DNA of 64,000 bases, taken from assembly GCF_001659605.2 (NCBI RefSeq), contig NC_035171.2, positions 5,224,886 through 5,288,885 of the forward strand. The letters are read 5' to 3'. Made by a program: the position numbers and the translations under genes. Below the pieces are notes generated by a model, which saw only the letters and a list, made by a program, of their open reading frames with translations, was not told the DNA's origin and ran no database searches. Of the stretch, positions 36,616 to 47,083 are shown in pieces. Position 1 is the first letter of the stretch. Each line of letters opens with the position of its first letter. Source of the stretch: Manihot esculenta. Taxonomy: Eukaryota; Streptophyta; Magnoliopsida; Malpighiales; Euphorbiaceae.

Positions 36616-38175
36616 TCACTGTCTTTGTTGTTCTGTGGGCAGGAAGTGATTCACCAGTATTTGAAGCAAGTGCTCCATATTGTGCATTCTGGTCTCAATT
36701 CTGTCGAGACGAGCCTGTACTGACTGGTTAGGGGCTACGTCTTCATGGACTTGATTCTGTTCCTGCTGTGGTGCTTCTGGAAGTGCTTCTTGTGCTGGTT
36801 CATTGACTCTCACTTCTGCTGTTGCTTCTTGAGGTGAAGGATGCTGAGAAATGGATGGTTGACTGGCTTTCCTTTTTCTGAACACACGCTCATGGCGTGG
36901 TGTGAGGGGTCCTGCAGGGGAAAGAGAAAAAATGCCCCCCACTTGGCGTAGCAACCCCATATCATCCAATGATCGAAGGTCCAGGGGAGTTTGCTTACCA
37001 GTGGGGGTGAGGTCAGTATGGGCAGGGTGTAACAGCTTCTGATTCACTGCTATGGCAGTGATCAGATGCCCAAAGATCAGTGGCCTATTGTATTGTATGA
37101 TGCTTGAGATTTGTGTTGCTACCCAATATCCTAAGTGAATTTTCTGTTGTGTGTGCATACACCACAGAATGTAAAGTTCTGTTTTGGTTAGGATGTTAGG
37201 TGCATCCTTTCTCCCAGAAAAGGTATAGGCCAATAATCTGTGCAGGTATTTGAGGCTGGGGTTCCTCAGGTACAGGTCTTTGGACCTGGTGGGCAAGTAA
37301 GAATCTGGAGGATTATCACATAACTCCAGATAGGCATTGCTGGGATTGAAGTCAGTAGGAAAATCCCAGGTGGATCCAAGGCATTCAGAGCCCATGGCAA
37401 CGCCAAACTCATGCATGGACAAGCGAAATCGCTGTCCCAAAAGTCTGAATCCAATTACATCATGTGTGTACAGATTGTGCATTGCATGCTTATCAAAGTA
37501 AAATGTAGTGTAGAACTCTTGTGTGAGTTCAGTGAAAGAAGGGAGGTGAAGGTAGAAGAACCTGTTCCAACCAATGGCAGTAATTAAAGAGCGTACCTGG
37601 GTATGGAGTCTCAGGGTGGCAAGAGTGTTATGATGGAGGCATTTACCTGGATGGTGTGGTAGGGACGAGATTCTGGCAAGCCTGGCCCTTTCTGAGGCTT
37701 TGTTGAATGTGAGCGCTTGGCTGATGTGATCAAGGCGTGACGGTTTGGGCAAATCACTGGGTAATTCGCCCCCTTCCTTGCTTGCGGGAGGTGTACTAAT
37801 GGGGGTGTCTGAATGTTGCTCGGTGTCGGGCGGTGGTGGTGACGGTGTCCTGGGTCTTTTCTGACCACTGGTGGTGGAAGGCGTGGTCTCTTGAGGTGTT
37901 TCGCCTTCTTGAATGTCCGTCACGACTGGTGGGGAAGGAGGCGGTGGTGCCTTCAATGACGACCTAGTCCAGCGGCGGTAGGTCTGCGCCACTGGGCTTT
38001 CTGAGTTTCTTGCTTCGACTGTCACTCCAGTGTCGACGCCGTCGTTGTTGGGTACTGATGGAGGGCTGTCCATTGCTTCCTCGTCGCTGTCAGTGGGAAG
38101 GCGGACGGGCCCAGTCATTCTGCGTTGCCTCCATATTCCGGGGCCGCCGGTGGTCATCATCTTACTATGGGCCAT
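36616..38175 (-). CDS. Athila ORF1-like protein
   Basis: 519 codons, intact. Residues 1-150 are Pro/Ser/Thr-rich and probably disordered. About 165-400 form a folded region with the pattern WNRFFYLHLPSFTELTQEFY and LSMHEFGVAMG, which resembles the plant Athila ORF-1 family as I remember it. The last 40 residues (RLDRIETRMHNMEHLLQILV) look like a coiled coil. It lies downstream of integrase, where some Athila elements carry an envelope-like gene, but no signal peptide or membrane segment is visible, so an envelope role is not supported. Its function is unknown. One imperfect family palindrome falls within its coding DNA near 37745. Confidence 0.75.
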   Translation of the reverse strand: MAHSKMMTTGGPGIWRQRRMTGPVRLPTDSDEEAMDSPPSVPNNDGVDTGVTVEARNSESPVAQTYRRWTRSSLKAPPPPSPPVVTDIQEGETPQETTPSTTSGQKRPRTPSPPPPDTEQHSDTPISTPPASKEGGELPSDLPKPSRLDHISQALTFNKASERARLARISSLPHHPGKCLHHNTLATLRLHTQVRSLITAIGWNRFFYLHLPSFTELTQEFYTTFYFDKHAMHNLYTHDVIGFRLLGQRFRLSMHEFGVAMGSECLGSTWDFPTDFNPSNAYLELCDNPPDSYLPTRSKDLYLRNPSLKYLHRLLAYTFSGRKDAPNILTKTELYILWCMHTQQKIHLGYWVATQISSIIQYNRPLIFGHLITAIAVNQKLLHPAHTDLTPTGKQTPLDLRSLDDMGLLRQVGGIFSLSPAGPLTPRHERVFRKRKASQPSISQHPSPQEATAEVRVNEPAQEALPEAPQQEQNQVHEDVAPNQSVQARLDRIETRMHNMEHLLQILVNHFLPTEQQRQ

Positions 38176-38705
38176 GGTGCTTCTTGATGTCGCCGGTGGG
38201 TAGGATCTTGAAAGAGAAGGAGAAGAGGAAACAAAGATTGCGTAAGAGAAAAGAAATAAAAAAAAATGAAAGAGAAATTACTTAAAGTGATTTGGGCGGT
38301 TGAACTGCCCTGATCATTAATTGCTGGTCCTCTGGATTCTTGACAGGATGATTTGGGCTAGTGATTTGGGCAAATCACTTGGCCAAATCACTTTTCCTCA
38401 TTGCAGTGCTATGTCAGTACTCCTCGTGATGATGTGCTGAATGGGCGTTTTGGCCTGGTGATTTGGTCAAATCACTTAGGCAAATCACTCATTGGGTTCG
38501 ACCGACTTGTTTGAGCTTATTTTCCCTGTCGATGTGCCTGTCGATTTGGGCATATCACCTGCCCCAATCACTTTTAACTATGCTACAGTCAGATGATCTG
38601 CCCTAGTGATTTGGGCAAATTGCCCCAGTGATTTGGGCAAATCACTTCATCTGGGCTGGCTCCCAGTAGCGCCCTGTTTTCTGTCTTGGGCTGGACAGCA
38701 GTATC
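38176..38705 (-). other. Athila spacer between integrase and ORF1, palindrome-rich
   Basis: Non-coding. Exact copies of the 18-bp palindrome lie at 38361-38378 and 38628-38645, with several imperfect copies between (for example at 38458). This is the densest such cluster outside the LTRs. Confidence 0.7.
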
Positions 38706-40241
38706 TTACTCAGTAGTTTGGGAAGGGGGATCCAAGGGAACCTCTTCCACAAGATGGGCAGTGAAGTCTTCATAAAATTTCTTCAAACGGTGCCCATTAA
38801 CCTTAAAATCTTTGCTTGTTTGTGGGCTCCGTATGTCAATAGCTCCATGTGGATAGATGTGCTCAACCAAGAATGGCCCAATCCATCTAGACCGAAGCTT
38901 CCCAGGGAATAATTTGAACCTGGAATCAAAGAGCAAGACCTTATCACCCACCTGGAAGTTTTTTCTGGAGATATTCTTGTCATGGAAGGCTTTAGTCTTT
39001 GCTTTGTAATCCCATGAAGCTTCGTATGCATCACGTCGAATCTCCTCGAGCTCTTGAATTTGCAATTTTCTGTGGACTCCAGCTTCTTTTTCATCAAGAT
39101 TACAGCTCTTTACAGCCCAATAGGCTTTGTGTTCAAGCTCCACAGGTAGATGGCAAGCTTTCCCATAAATCAGCCTATATGGAGACATCCCAATTGGGGT
39201 TTTATAGGCTGTTCTATATGCCCATAGAGCATCATTAAGGCGCACACTCCAGTCCTTGCGACTTGGGCAGACTATTTTCTCCAAAATTGACTTGATCTCC
39301 CTATTTGACACTTCGGCAAGCCCATTTGTTTGAGGATGATAGGCAGTAGAGGTTCTATGGATGACATGGTGCTTCTTGAGGAGAGTTTCTACTACCTTGT
39401 TGCAAAAATGGGTGCCTCGATCACTGATAATGGCCTTGGGCATACCAAATCTTGAGAAAATATGGGATTTCACAAAGTCGACCACTGTTTTTGCATCATC
39501 AGCCCTTGTTGCCTTGGCCTCAATCCATTTGGACACATAGTCCACAGCAAGAAGTATGTAGGTGTTACCAAAGGAAGGTGGGAATGGCCCCATGAAGTCA
39601 ATGCCCCATATGTCAAAGATTTCACACACCATGATGGGTGCTTGTGGCATTTCACTTCGGTTGCCAATATTTCCCGTTTGTTGGCATCTTGCACATGACC
39701 TACAAAATAAATAAGAGTCTCTGAATATGTTAGGCCAAAATAACCCACTTTCAAGGATCTTCATGGCTGTCTTGCATGGCCCAAAGTGACCTCCACAGCT
39801 GTGAGAATGGCAGAAAGTTATGACAGAAGAAATCTCATGATTTGGGATGCATCTCCTTATGACTTGGTCTGCACAATGCTTCCATAGGTAGGGCTCATCC
39901 CACACATAATACCTTGCATCTTTCTTGATCTTGTCTCTCTTGTACTTGGGCAAATCAGTAGGTACATTTCCTGTGACAAGGAAATTCACAATATCAGCGT
40001 ACCATGGTTCCTCTTCTTGGACAGCAAAGAGGTGCTCATCAGGGAATTTTTCATTGATGGGGTAGGTCTCCATCTTGGTCAGAATTCTGCTGAGGTGATC
40101 AGCTACAAGGTTCTCCTTTCCCTTCTTGTCTCGGATCTCTAAGTCAAACTCTTGCAACAGCAATATCCATCGCACCAGCCTAGGTTTGGACTCTTTTTTC
40201 TTGATTAAATACCTTAGTGCCGCATGATCTGAGTAGATAAT
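38706..40241 (-). CDS. Athila RNase H end and integrase
   Basis: The frame enters from the element D junction at 40241 and runs to the stop at 38706 (489 codons from the first Met). It begins with the end of RNase H ([14 protein letters not shown], then VADHLSR). The integrase follows: HHCC finger (HSHSCGGHF and CRSCARCQ), then catalytic DDE motifs ([26 protein letters not shown] with the Glu downstream) and a C-terminal GPF-type fold. All three acidic residues are present. It is cut from its own RT half at 49626 by the insertion of D. Confidence 0.92.
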   Translation of the reverse strand: MIYSDHAALRYLIKKKESKPRLVRWILLLQEFDLEIRDKKGKENLVADHLSRILTKMETYPINEKFPDEHLFAVQEEEPWYADIVNFLVTGNVPTDLPKYKRDKIKKDARYYVWDEPYLWKHCADQVIRRCIPNHEISSVITFCHSHSCGGHFGPCKTAMKILESGLFWPNIFRDSYLFCRSCARCQQTGNIGNRSEMPQAPIMVCEIFDIWGIDFMGPFPPSFGNTYILLAVDYVSKWIEAKATRADDAKTVVDFVKSHIFSRFGMPKAIISDRGTHFCNKVVETLLKKHHVIHRTSTAYHPQTNGLAEVSNREIKSILEKIVCPSRKDWSVRLNDALWAYRTAYKTPIGMSPYRLIYGKACHLPVELEHKAYWAVKSCNLDEKEAGVHRKLQIQELEEIRRDAYEASWDYKAKTKAFHDKNISRKNFQVGDKVLLFDSRFKLFPGKLRSRWIGPFLVEHIYPHGAIDIRSPQTSKDFKVNGHRLKKFYEDFTAHLVEEVPLDPPSQTTE

Positions 40242-40437
40242 TGTAATACCCGGCTAGATTCCGGCATCGGAATCCCTACCTTCCGGCGGAATCTCCATTG
40301 GAATATGGAATGTTGATGATGCCAGAGTCTTCTAGAGGGGTAAAATGTGTTTTCTAAAATGATTTTTACTGATTTCATGGTTTTAAATGAAAAAGATTTG
40401 AGTTTTGAAAAGAAAAGACCAAGGAGGTTTTGCCAGG

Positions 40438-41516
40438 TTCGGCCGCCGAAAGTGAAGTTCGGCCGCCGAACATGAGTTGGTTTCGGGAGCGCCTTTGGCC
40501 TCCGAAAGTCTTGATTGAACAAACCAGGTTCGGCCGCCGAACCTCAAGTTCGGCCGCCGAACATGGGGGTGTTTTGCATGCATGTTAGGCCGCCGAAGGA
40601 GGTTTGGCTGGCCACCTATAAAAGCCCCTCAGACCGAAAATGGGCGAGTTTTCTCCCCATTCTCGAGCTCAGGTGTGTTCATGTCCTCCTCTAGTCGTTT
40701 TCTTGCTTTTTCTTCAAATCCTTCACGTTTTATAAGCTTTATGGTTGTTTTGAAGAGTTTTAAAGCTTGGATCAAGGTTTGGAGAGCTTGGAGACTTTAA
40801 GAGTTTGGGTTCTCCACATCTCAAGCTTTGGGTCGCACCAACCCTCGATCTTCAAGAGGTAAGTGTGGATCTATGCTTTTCTTTACGTTTCATGAAGTTT
40901 TAAGATGGTTTTGATGGGTAGATATGCATGATAGGGTTTATGTGGGTTTTATGCCCAATGTATGATAATGTATGTTCATGTGATGTTTGTGTTGGGGTTT
41001 AAGTTAGTTTTCAAGCCCCTTGAGCTTATGGGAGAGAGTATGCATGATTGGGAGAGAGTATGTGAGGTTTGGGTTGTTTTGATAGTTTTGACCTATGTGG
41101 GTCATAAACTATCTATGTATGCTTTAGATGTTGTTTTTGGGAGTTTAAGCTTGTTTGAGCTCCCTTGTGCATGGTTGAGGATGTATGCATGTGTTTGAGA
41201 AGTTGGATGCTTGTTTTTGGGGTGTTTGGAAGGTTTGGGAGGCTTGAAATGCACAAAGGCTGAGTTCTGGATGAACTCAGGTTCGGCCGCCGAAGGTGGT
41301 TTCGGCCGCCGAACCTGCCTGAGGATGCAGGGATTGGCCGCCTAACCTTGCCCCCGAAAGTTGAGTTTTGGCTTGAAAGCAGACTTTCGGCCGCCGAAGG
41401 TAATGTTCGGCCGCCGAAAGTGCCTGACTTTCGTCTCTGGAGAGAAGGTTCGGCCGCCGAAGGTGCCGCCGAACTTGCCTGACTTTCGTCTCTGTCTGGA
41501 ACTTTCGGCCGCCGAA
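40438..41516. repeat. Cluster of ten TTCGGCCGCCGAA palindromes in the LTR of D
   Basis: Exact copies start at 40438, 40458, 40529, 40549, 41282, 41301, 41386, 41406, 41449 and 41504. Each has arms TTCGGC/GCCGAA around one C and contains GCCGCC, the core of the plant GCC box. Four lie 55-180 bases upstream of the TATA box; six lie in the leader. Spacings of about 20 bases recur within pairs. The same set is in the 3' LTR. Confidence 0.9.
40617..40624 (+). promoter_or_regulatory. TATA box of the D LTR promoter
   Basis: TATAAAAG in ccacctataaaagcccc; transcription would start near 40650. The copy at 47459-47466 in the 3' LTR could drive read-through into flanking Athila sequence. Confidence 0.65.
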
Positions 41517-41980
41517 GGTGCTGCCGAAAGTGCCCTGCCCAGCCTTTTCTTGGGTGTTTTCTATGCATGCTTCTATGATGTTTTAGGGGGTTTTTGGGTA
41601 GTCTTTTATGAGTTGTTTAGAGTATGTTTGGCACCTCACTGGAGTCCACCTGTGTAGGATCGGACCCGAGGAACCGAGGTGTTTAGTAGTGTCAACCGTT
41701 GCAGAGTCGGCCCTGAGCTAGTCACAGGTGAGTGGAACACAACTCTCTTATTTTAAAGTAAATAAATCAAATGTTAAGCATGTTCATGCATCATAAAATG
41801 CCATGTTATGTAGTAGGTTGTATTGCATTAGTATTCACGAATATGATGCATTGCATATTATGTTGTTGATGTGGATGAATGTTGAATGATCCTCTAGCCC
41901 TCACCATGATAGTATATGATAATGATGATGATGATATGATATGAGATGAAAAGACCAGGTCGCCCCTGGTACTATGTTTA

Positions 41981-42112
41981 TGTAAGCGAACACTAGGTGA
42001 GGCCTAATCGCCCCTGGTGCAGTCGGACATGTTATGATATGAATTATGCAAGCGAACACTAGGTGAGGCCTAATCGCCCCTGGTGTAGTTGGACATGTTA
42101 TAATATGCAGAG
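41981..42112. repeat. Tandem duplication, two 66-bp units, in the LTR of D
   Basis: Units start tgtaagcgaacactagg (41981) and tgcaagcgaacactagg (42047) and share the ctaatcgcccctggtg core. They sit where other Tekay LTRs here have their gccagggcg-type units. Confidence 0.85.
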
Positions 42113-42786
42113 GGCTAGTGGTGACAAATTCATCCTTTATGTGATTAGCTGTGATGTGTTGCATTTCATGAAAGCATGAATGAGAAAAAGTTAAATGATT
42201 TGATAAATAAAATGAATAATAATATACCTAAAAAGTGTGGAATTAAAGCAAATGTTTTTAGTTTCTGCTCACTGGGCTTTTTAGCTCACCCCTCTCCCCT
42301 ATCCCCAGGTTTGCAGGTTCAGAGATAGTCAGGAGATCAGCTGGATACGTCCATGGTCATGCTTATGTAATAGAATAGTTGTGGACATGATGTAATCTAA
42401 GTTTATGTATTGTGGTAAAAAGAGTTGTATTGTAATATGACCTTATGTTATATGATCAGAGTTATAGTATTGTGCTTGGCCCGAGTTGGATAATCCCTTT
42501 GTACATGAGTTTTATTTTATGTTGTTTCATGTGATGGACCGAGTTTGACATAGGGTATGCTGACCCTAGGGGTTCTATGAGTTCAGTCATAGTGCATACA
42601 CAGGTCAAACGGGTTAAAGAAAAAGTTTACAGTTTTATGTTTTAAAGTTTATGTTTATGTTGGATCATGTTTGGGATTATACCAGCTGTACAGGATGCAT
42701 AGTAGGCTTGCTACGGGTCCCGGCGGCCTTATGCCGATCTGGATCCTAGCGCCGGTAGCGGTCCGGATTTCCGGGTCGTTACAGAA

Positions 42787-42798
42787 TGGTATCAGAGC
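42787..42798 (+). other. Primer binding site of D (tRNA-iMet)
   Basis: TGGTATCAGAGC, three bases inside the 5' LTR. Confidence 0.92.
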
Positions 42799-43054
42799 CC
42801 TAGGTTCACATGGTCGGACCTATAGTGTGTCGGGCTCATAAAGGTTATAGTAGGGCAAGCACAATAGGAAGATCATGTCCACTAGGATAGGATATGGAGT
42901 CCTGTCTTGTATGATGATGTGAAATGCCATGACGATGAGCATGTGCATTAATGCTATGATATGTATGTTATGTATGTGAAGCAGGTTCATGTGTTTCCAC
43001 ATGAACCATAAGATGCTAATGTTTATGTGCTATGTTATGCTTTCAGAAGTCAAG

Positions 43055-44623
43055 ATGAGAGGAACTCGTCGATCTGCGAGATTGACTGGAGCTCCGCCAG
43101 AGAATGAGGGCATGGATGCCCATCCCCCTGCTCTGCAGAGGGCAAGATCTTGCAGGACGATCAGGGAAAGTACATCAAGGGACCCCAGAAGGTCTTTTGA
43201 TACAGGTCGGAGGAGATCAGTTCATGAAGGTATGTCAGCGGATGTGATGGAAACAGAGGAGGATAACCAGAGAAGAGATAGTAGTTTGGGCATGAGTATG
43301 TCAGTAGAGGATATGGGGGAGTCCCTAGGAGGCACTCAGGCCTCGGGTTTTGTTCCACCGCAGTATCCACCCTACCCGCATGGGCCAGGGTATCCGATGG
43401 GAGGTACGTCGGATTTCTTCAGCTATAACCCATATCCCACCTTTATGCCCTATCCTCCCTTTCACCCACCGTACCCACAGTACCCCATGTTTCCATCCTC
43501 ACCCTTTTTCTCAGGTCCAGCTAACCCTAACCCAGGGAATGCTGCACCTCCTCCTCCACCAGCAGAACCAATAGTCCCTGATGTCCGGATACCCAAGCCT
43601 GGTTCATCAGTTGGGGGTAAAGTAAAGATGACAGATTACCTCAAGTTGGATGCCCCCAAGTTCGAAGCAGGCGATGACCCTTTTGAGTACCTCAGAACGG
43701 TAAAGATGATAACAGATGAGCTAGGAGCAAGTGACAGTAGAGCCATTCAGATGGCAGGGTTCACATTGAAATGCAAGAAGGCAAGGGAGTGGTTCAAAAA
43801 CTATGTGGACCCAAAGTTGGAGAGCTTATCCTGGGAGCAGTTTGCCAATGAGTTTGCAGGATGGGCTTTTCCGGATAGTTCCAGAGAACTGAAGATGATT
43901 GAGTTTGAGCAGCTATGGCAGACGGAAGAGATGAGCGTAGAGGAGTTTACGGACAGGTTCCTGGAGCTGTTGCCGTTTGCAGGACAAGGTCTTGACACAG
44001 ACCTGAAGAAGTCTAGGAGATACGTTATGAAGCTTCACTCCAGGTATTCCTCGTTGGTTCAATCAGCAGAAAGGGAGAGCTTCCATGCTATAGTGGATAT
44101 GGCGCGGAGAATGGAGGCTAGTGCCATTGTCCAAGGGACAGTTAAACAGTACGTGGCACAGTCTTCGGGTTCCAAAATCCCGGGGACAAGTGATGTTGAT
44201 CTCTCCCCTCTAAGCGAGGCTGTCACAAAGAGTAAGAAGGGAGGCAGAGGCCTCAGAAGATCGAAGAAGAGCAAGTTTTGGGAACAGATAAAGTCTGGTC
44301 TGGGTTTAGGTGATGGTTCGAGCTCTGGTTCAGGTAACTCCAGATGTACACGGTGCGGTAGGCAGCACAAGGGAGTCTGTTTGATTGGGACAACAGCATG
44401 CTTCAGGTGCGGACAGGAGGGGCACATGGCACGTGAGTGTCCCACCGCGACCTTGGTGGCACGGTCCCAGCAGACAGTTTCGGGCAGTGTAGCTCACCCA
44501 GTAGCTCCATCCATGTTTCAGGGCAGTGGTAGAGGCGGAGACAGGGGGACAGCCCCTTCTTCAGCAGGTTCCCGTGGGGAAGGTCCATCAGCTCCAGCGC
44601 GGATCTTCGCCATGACTCAGTAG
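43055..44623 (+). CDS. Element D Gag
   Basis: 522 codons from [10 protein letters not shown], the start conserved in G and C. The N-terminal part has a Pro/Tyr-rich stretch. The capsid region (about residues 195-350) runs from [20 protein letters not shown] to the FTDRFLELLPFAGQ segment. A basic stretch is followed by two Cys/His clusters, the second a canonical CCHC ([14 protein letters not shown], about 450). The frame stops with TAG at the position of a Glu codon in the homologous polyprotein (after ARIFAMTQ). Gag is thus separated from the decayed pol and could still make particles in trans. Confidence 0.9.
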   Translation: MRGTRRSARLTGAPPENEGMDAHPPALQRARSCRTIRESTSRDPRRSFDTGRRRSVHEGMSADVMETEEDNQRRDSSLGMSMSVEDMGESLGGTQASGFVPPQYPPYPHGPGYPMGGTSDFFSYNPYPTFMPYPPFHPPYPQYPMFPSSPFFSGPANPNPGNAAPPPPPAEPIVPDVRIPKPGSSVGGKVKMTDYLKLDAPKFEAGDDPFEYLRTVKMITDELGASDSRAIQMAGFTLKCKKAREWFKNYVDPKLESLSWEQFANEFAGWAFPDSSRELKMIEFEQLWQTEEMSVEEFTDRFLELLPFAGQGLDTDLKKSRRYVMKLHSRYSSLVQSAERESFHAIVDMARRMEASAIVQGTVKQYVAQSSGSKIPGTSDVDLSPLSEAVTKSKKGGRGLRRSKKSKFWEQIKSGLGLGDGSSSGSGNSRCTRCGRQHKGVCLIGTTACFRCGQEGHMARECPTATLVARSQQTVSGSVAHPVAPSMFQGSGRGGDRGTAPSSAGSRGEGPSAPARIFAMTQ

Positions 44624-47069
44624 GAGGCTAACACATCGAACCCGATGGGATCAGGTAATCTCACTCTGGTATGTTCTGGTGTGTCTGTTTCATGAACCCT
44701 GATGTTTCTCTTTTCTTTGTTTGCTTGTGAGCCCTTGTGAGGATGGGTTGATAGCTTATGGGTTAGAGTATCCCCTTGGGGTCAGTACACCCAAGTGTGA
44801 TCCATCTGTGGCAGAGTTAGTCTGCCGGTATAGTCAGAGTATGTGTTGTGAGTAGATGCCTTCCAGCTGACCTAGCGGTTCTAGATTTGACTGTTTGACG
44901 TCATTCTAGGGTTGGATTGGTCCTTCTACTAGTGGTACTACCTAATCTGCAGAGACAAGGTAGTCAGGTTCAGAGGTCAGGATGGATCAGAGGTAGTCCT
45001 TAGAGGGGACAGAATAGGGATACCTAGAAGTTCAGTATCAACCCTATAGGCTCTTAGGTTGTTCAGGAAAAGTTGTCAGGGGTTCTAGCTCTTGAGAAAG
45101 AGTATAGCAGTCAGGTCAGGGAGCCCGCCTCAGTGCCCATTGTTAGAGAGTTTAGATGTTTCCCCAGATGAGTTCCCAGGGCTACCACCTATCAGGGAGA
45201 TAGAGTTTAAAATAGAAGTAATTCATGGAATTGGACCAATCTCTATCCCTCCCCACAGGATGGTATCAACAGAGTTAAAGGAGTTATAAGGATCAGTTGT
45301 AAGAGATGGTAGACAAGGGTTCCCATCTGACTGAGCACTTCGCCTTGGGGTGTTCCAGCGTTGTTATGAGGATGAAGGATGGATCCCTAGGACTTTGTGT
45401 CGACTACTAGTCGTTGAACAAAGTCACTACCCAGAATAAGTATTTGTTACCTTGGATCAACGATCTATTTTAAGCCAGCTAGCAGGAGCTGGTTGCCTTT
45501 CCAAGATAGATCTGAAGTCTAGGTACCATCAGTTAAGATCAAGGAAGAAGGTGTACAGAGAGCAGTGTTTAGAACCAGATATGGGCACCATGAGTTTCTA
45601 GGAGTGTCGTTCGGGTCAATGAACGCCCCTACGGCATTCATGGATCTCATAAGCAGAGTTTTAGTCGGTTTCTGGATCACTCCGTTATTGTCTTCATTGA
45701 CGGTATCTCGGCGAGTTCCAGAAATGCAGAAGAGTATGCCCATCATCTGAAATCAGGATTGCAGACCCTGAAAGAACATGGCTTGGATGCCTAGTTCTCC
45801 AATGCGAGTTCTGGTCGAGGAGCATATCCCTCTTGGGTCATGTGTCATATCCCTCTTGGGTCATGTGTGATGGAGAAAGGAAAGTGAAGTAGACCTGAGA
45901 AAGTTGAAGTTGTAGCCGACTAGCCCAGGCCCATGGTAATGACAAAGATTTAGAACTTTTGGGTTAGGCAGGTTACCTAATGGAGGTTCATCTAGAACTT
46001 TTCTAGAGTTGCCGCTCCTATGGCCAGATGGATCAAGAAGAACCAGAAGGTGTGTGGTCTACTCAGAGTGATGAGGGCTTTGAAAAGCCAAAGGAAATGT
46101 TGACGTCAGCACCAGTGGTGGCTCTGTCCGCCAGTGATGGAGATTTCACAGTGTCCTGTGATGTGTCCCGTGTGGGACTAGGTTGTGTGTTATGTAAGGT
46201 GGTAGAATGATTGCTTATGCTTCTAGGTAGCTGAAGAAGCATGAGTTGAATCATCTTACGCACGACCTAGAGATGGCGATGGTAATCTTTGCACTCAAGA
46301 TGTGGAGGCGGTACCTGTATAAGGTATGAGGACAGATCCTTACAGATCGAAAGAGCTTGCAATACATCTTGAGTCAAGAGAGGAAAATCGGAGACAGAGA
46401 GAAGGAGTAAGAGCTGCATAGTCAGAGGATGTGAAGAATCAGAACTGCTGTGAGTCAGCAGGAGAGTTATGAAGTTGTCCGCAAGAGGCATGTAGAGTTT
46501 CAGAAGGGAAGAAGAGTTTTGTCAGAGTGCGCAGCGGAAGCGTGTTGAGGTTCTCGAGAAAGTCGAGGTTTGCTGGAGGTGTCTCCTAAAGAGAGGATGA
46601 TTCATTATGGGCAAAAGGGTAAATTAGCTCTCAAATACATTGGACCCTTGAAATCCTGCAAAGGATTGGGAATGTATTCCACGAGTTAGGTTTACCTACT
46701 TCAATGGAAGAGATCCATTCGTTTTTCCATGTTTCCACAATATATGAGTTCGTGTCGGGTCCGAGTGAGGTTCTTAAAGGAACCAGAGGTGGAGACCGTA
46801 AAGGATCTCACCTATGTTGAGCAGTTAGTACGGACCGCAGACACACAAGTTAGAAAATGTGGAAACAGGGAAATCCCGATGGTGAAAGCCCCTTAGAATC
46901 ACCTTAAGATGAAAAGTTCACCGGGGAGACCGAGAGTTTATACTCCAGCAATGACCGTGTCTCTCTTTTTGAAGAGAGGTTTTTTTTAGGTTTTGCTTGC
47001 TTGTTGCTTGCTTGTTGATGTATGCTTGATACATGTTTGATGTTTGAACATTCGAGGACGAATGTTCTT
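44624..47069 (+). pseudogene. Element D pol remnant without integrase core
   Basis: Decayed matches to Tekay pol in order: protease (44640-44960, DPGA motif lost), RT (about 45100-45870, many stops and indels), RNase H (46120-46390, [12 protein letters not shown] still readable). RNase H then joins directly to the integrase C-terminus (46430-46540), followed by the linker and chromodomain traces to about 46950. The HHCC finger and the whole DDE core are absent. No product of this region could be active. Confidence 0.85.
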
Positions 47070-47083
47070 AAAGGGGGGAAGAA
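47070..47083 (+). other. Polypurine tract of D
   Basis: aaaggggggaagaa directly before the 3' LTR. Confidence 0.9.

Larger units (their letters stand above)
40242..42783 (+). repeat. 5' LTR of element D
   Basis: 2542 bp. Contains ten exact TTCGGCCGCCGAA palindromes (40438-41516), a TATA box at 40617, and two 66-bp tandem units at 41981-42112. Confidence 0.95.

Noticed and set aside
36616..38175. Envelope glycoprotein gene
   Set aside because: Position fits, but there is no signal peptide, no membrane segment and no cysteine pattern; it looks like the Athila ORF1 family instead.
41113..41568. 151-codon Arg/Pro-rich frame on the minus strand, also at 47955-48410
   Set aside because: It runs through the TTCGGCCGCCGAA clusters of the D LTRs, which happen to lack stops; it is antisense to the LTR leader.
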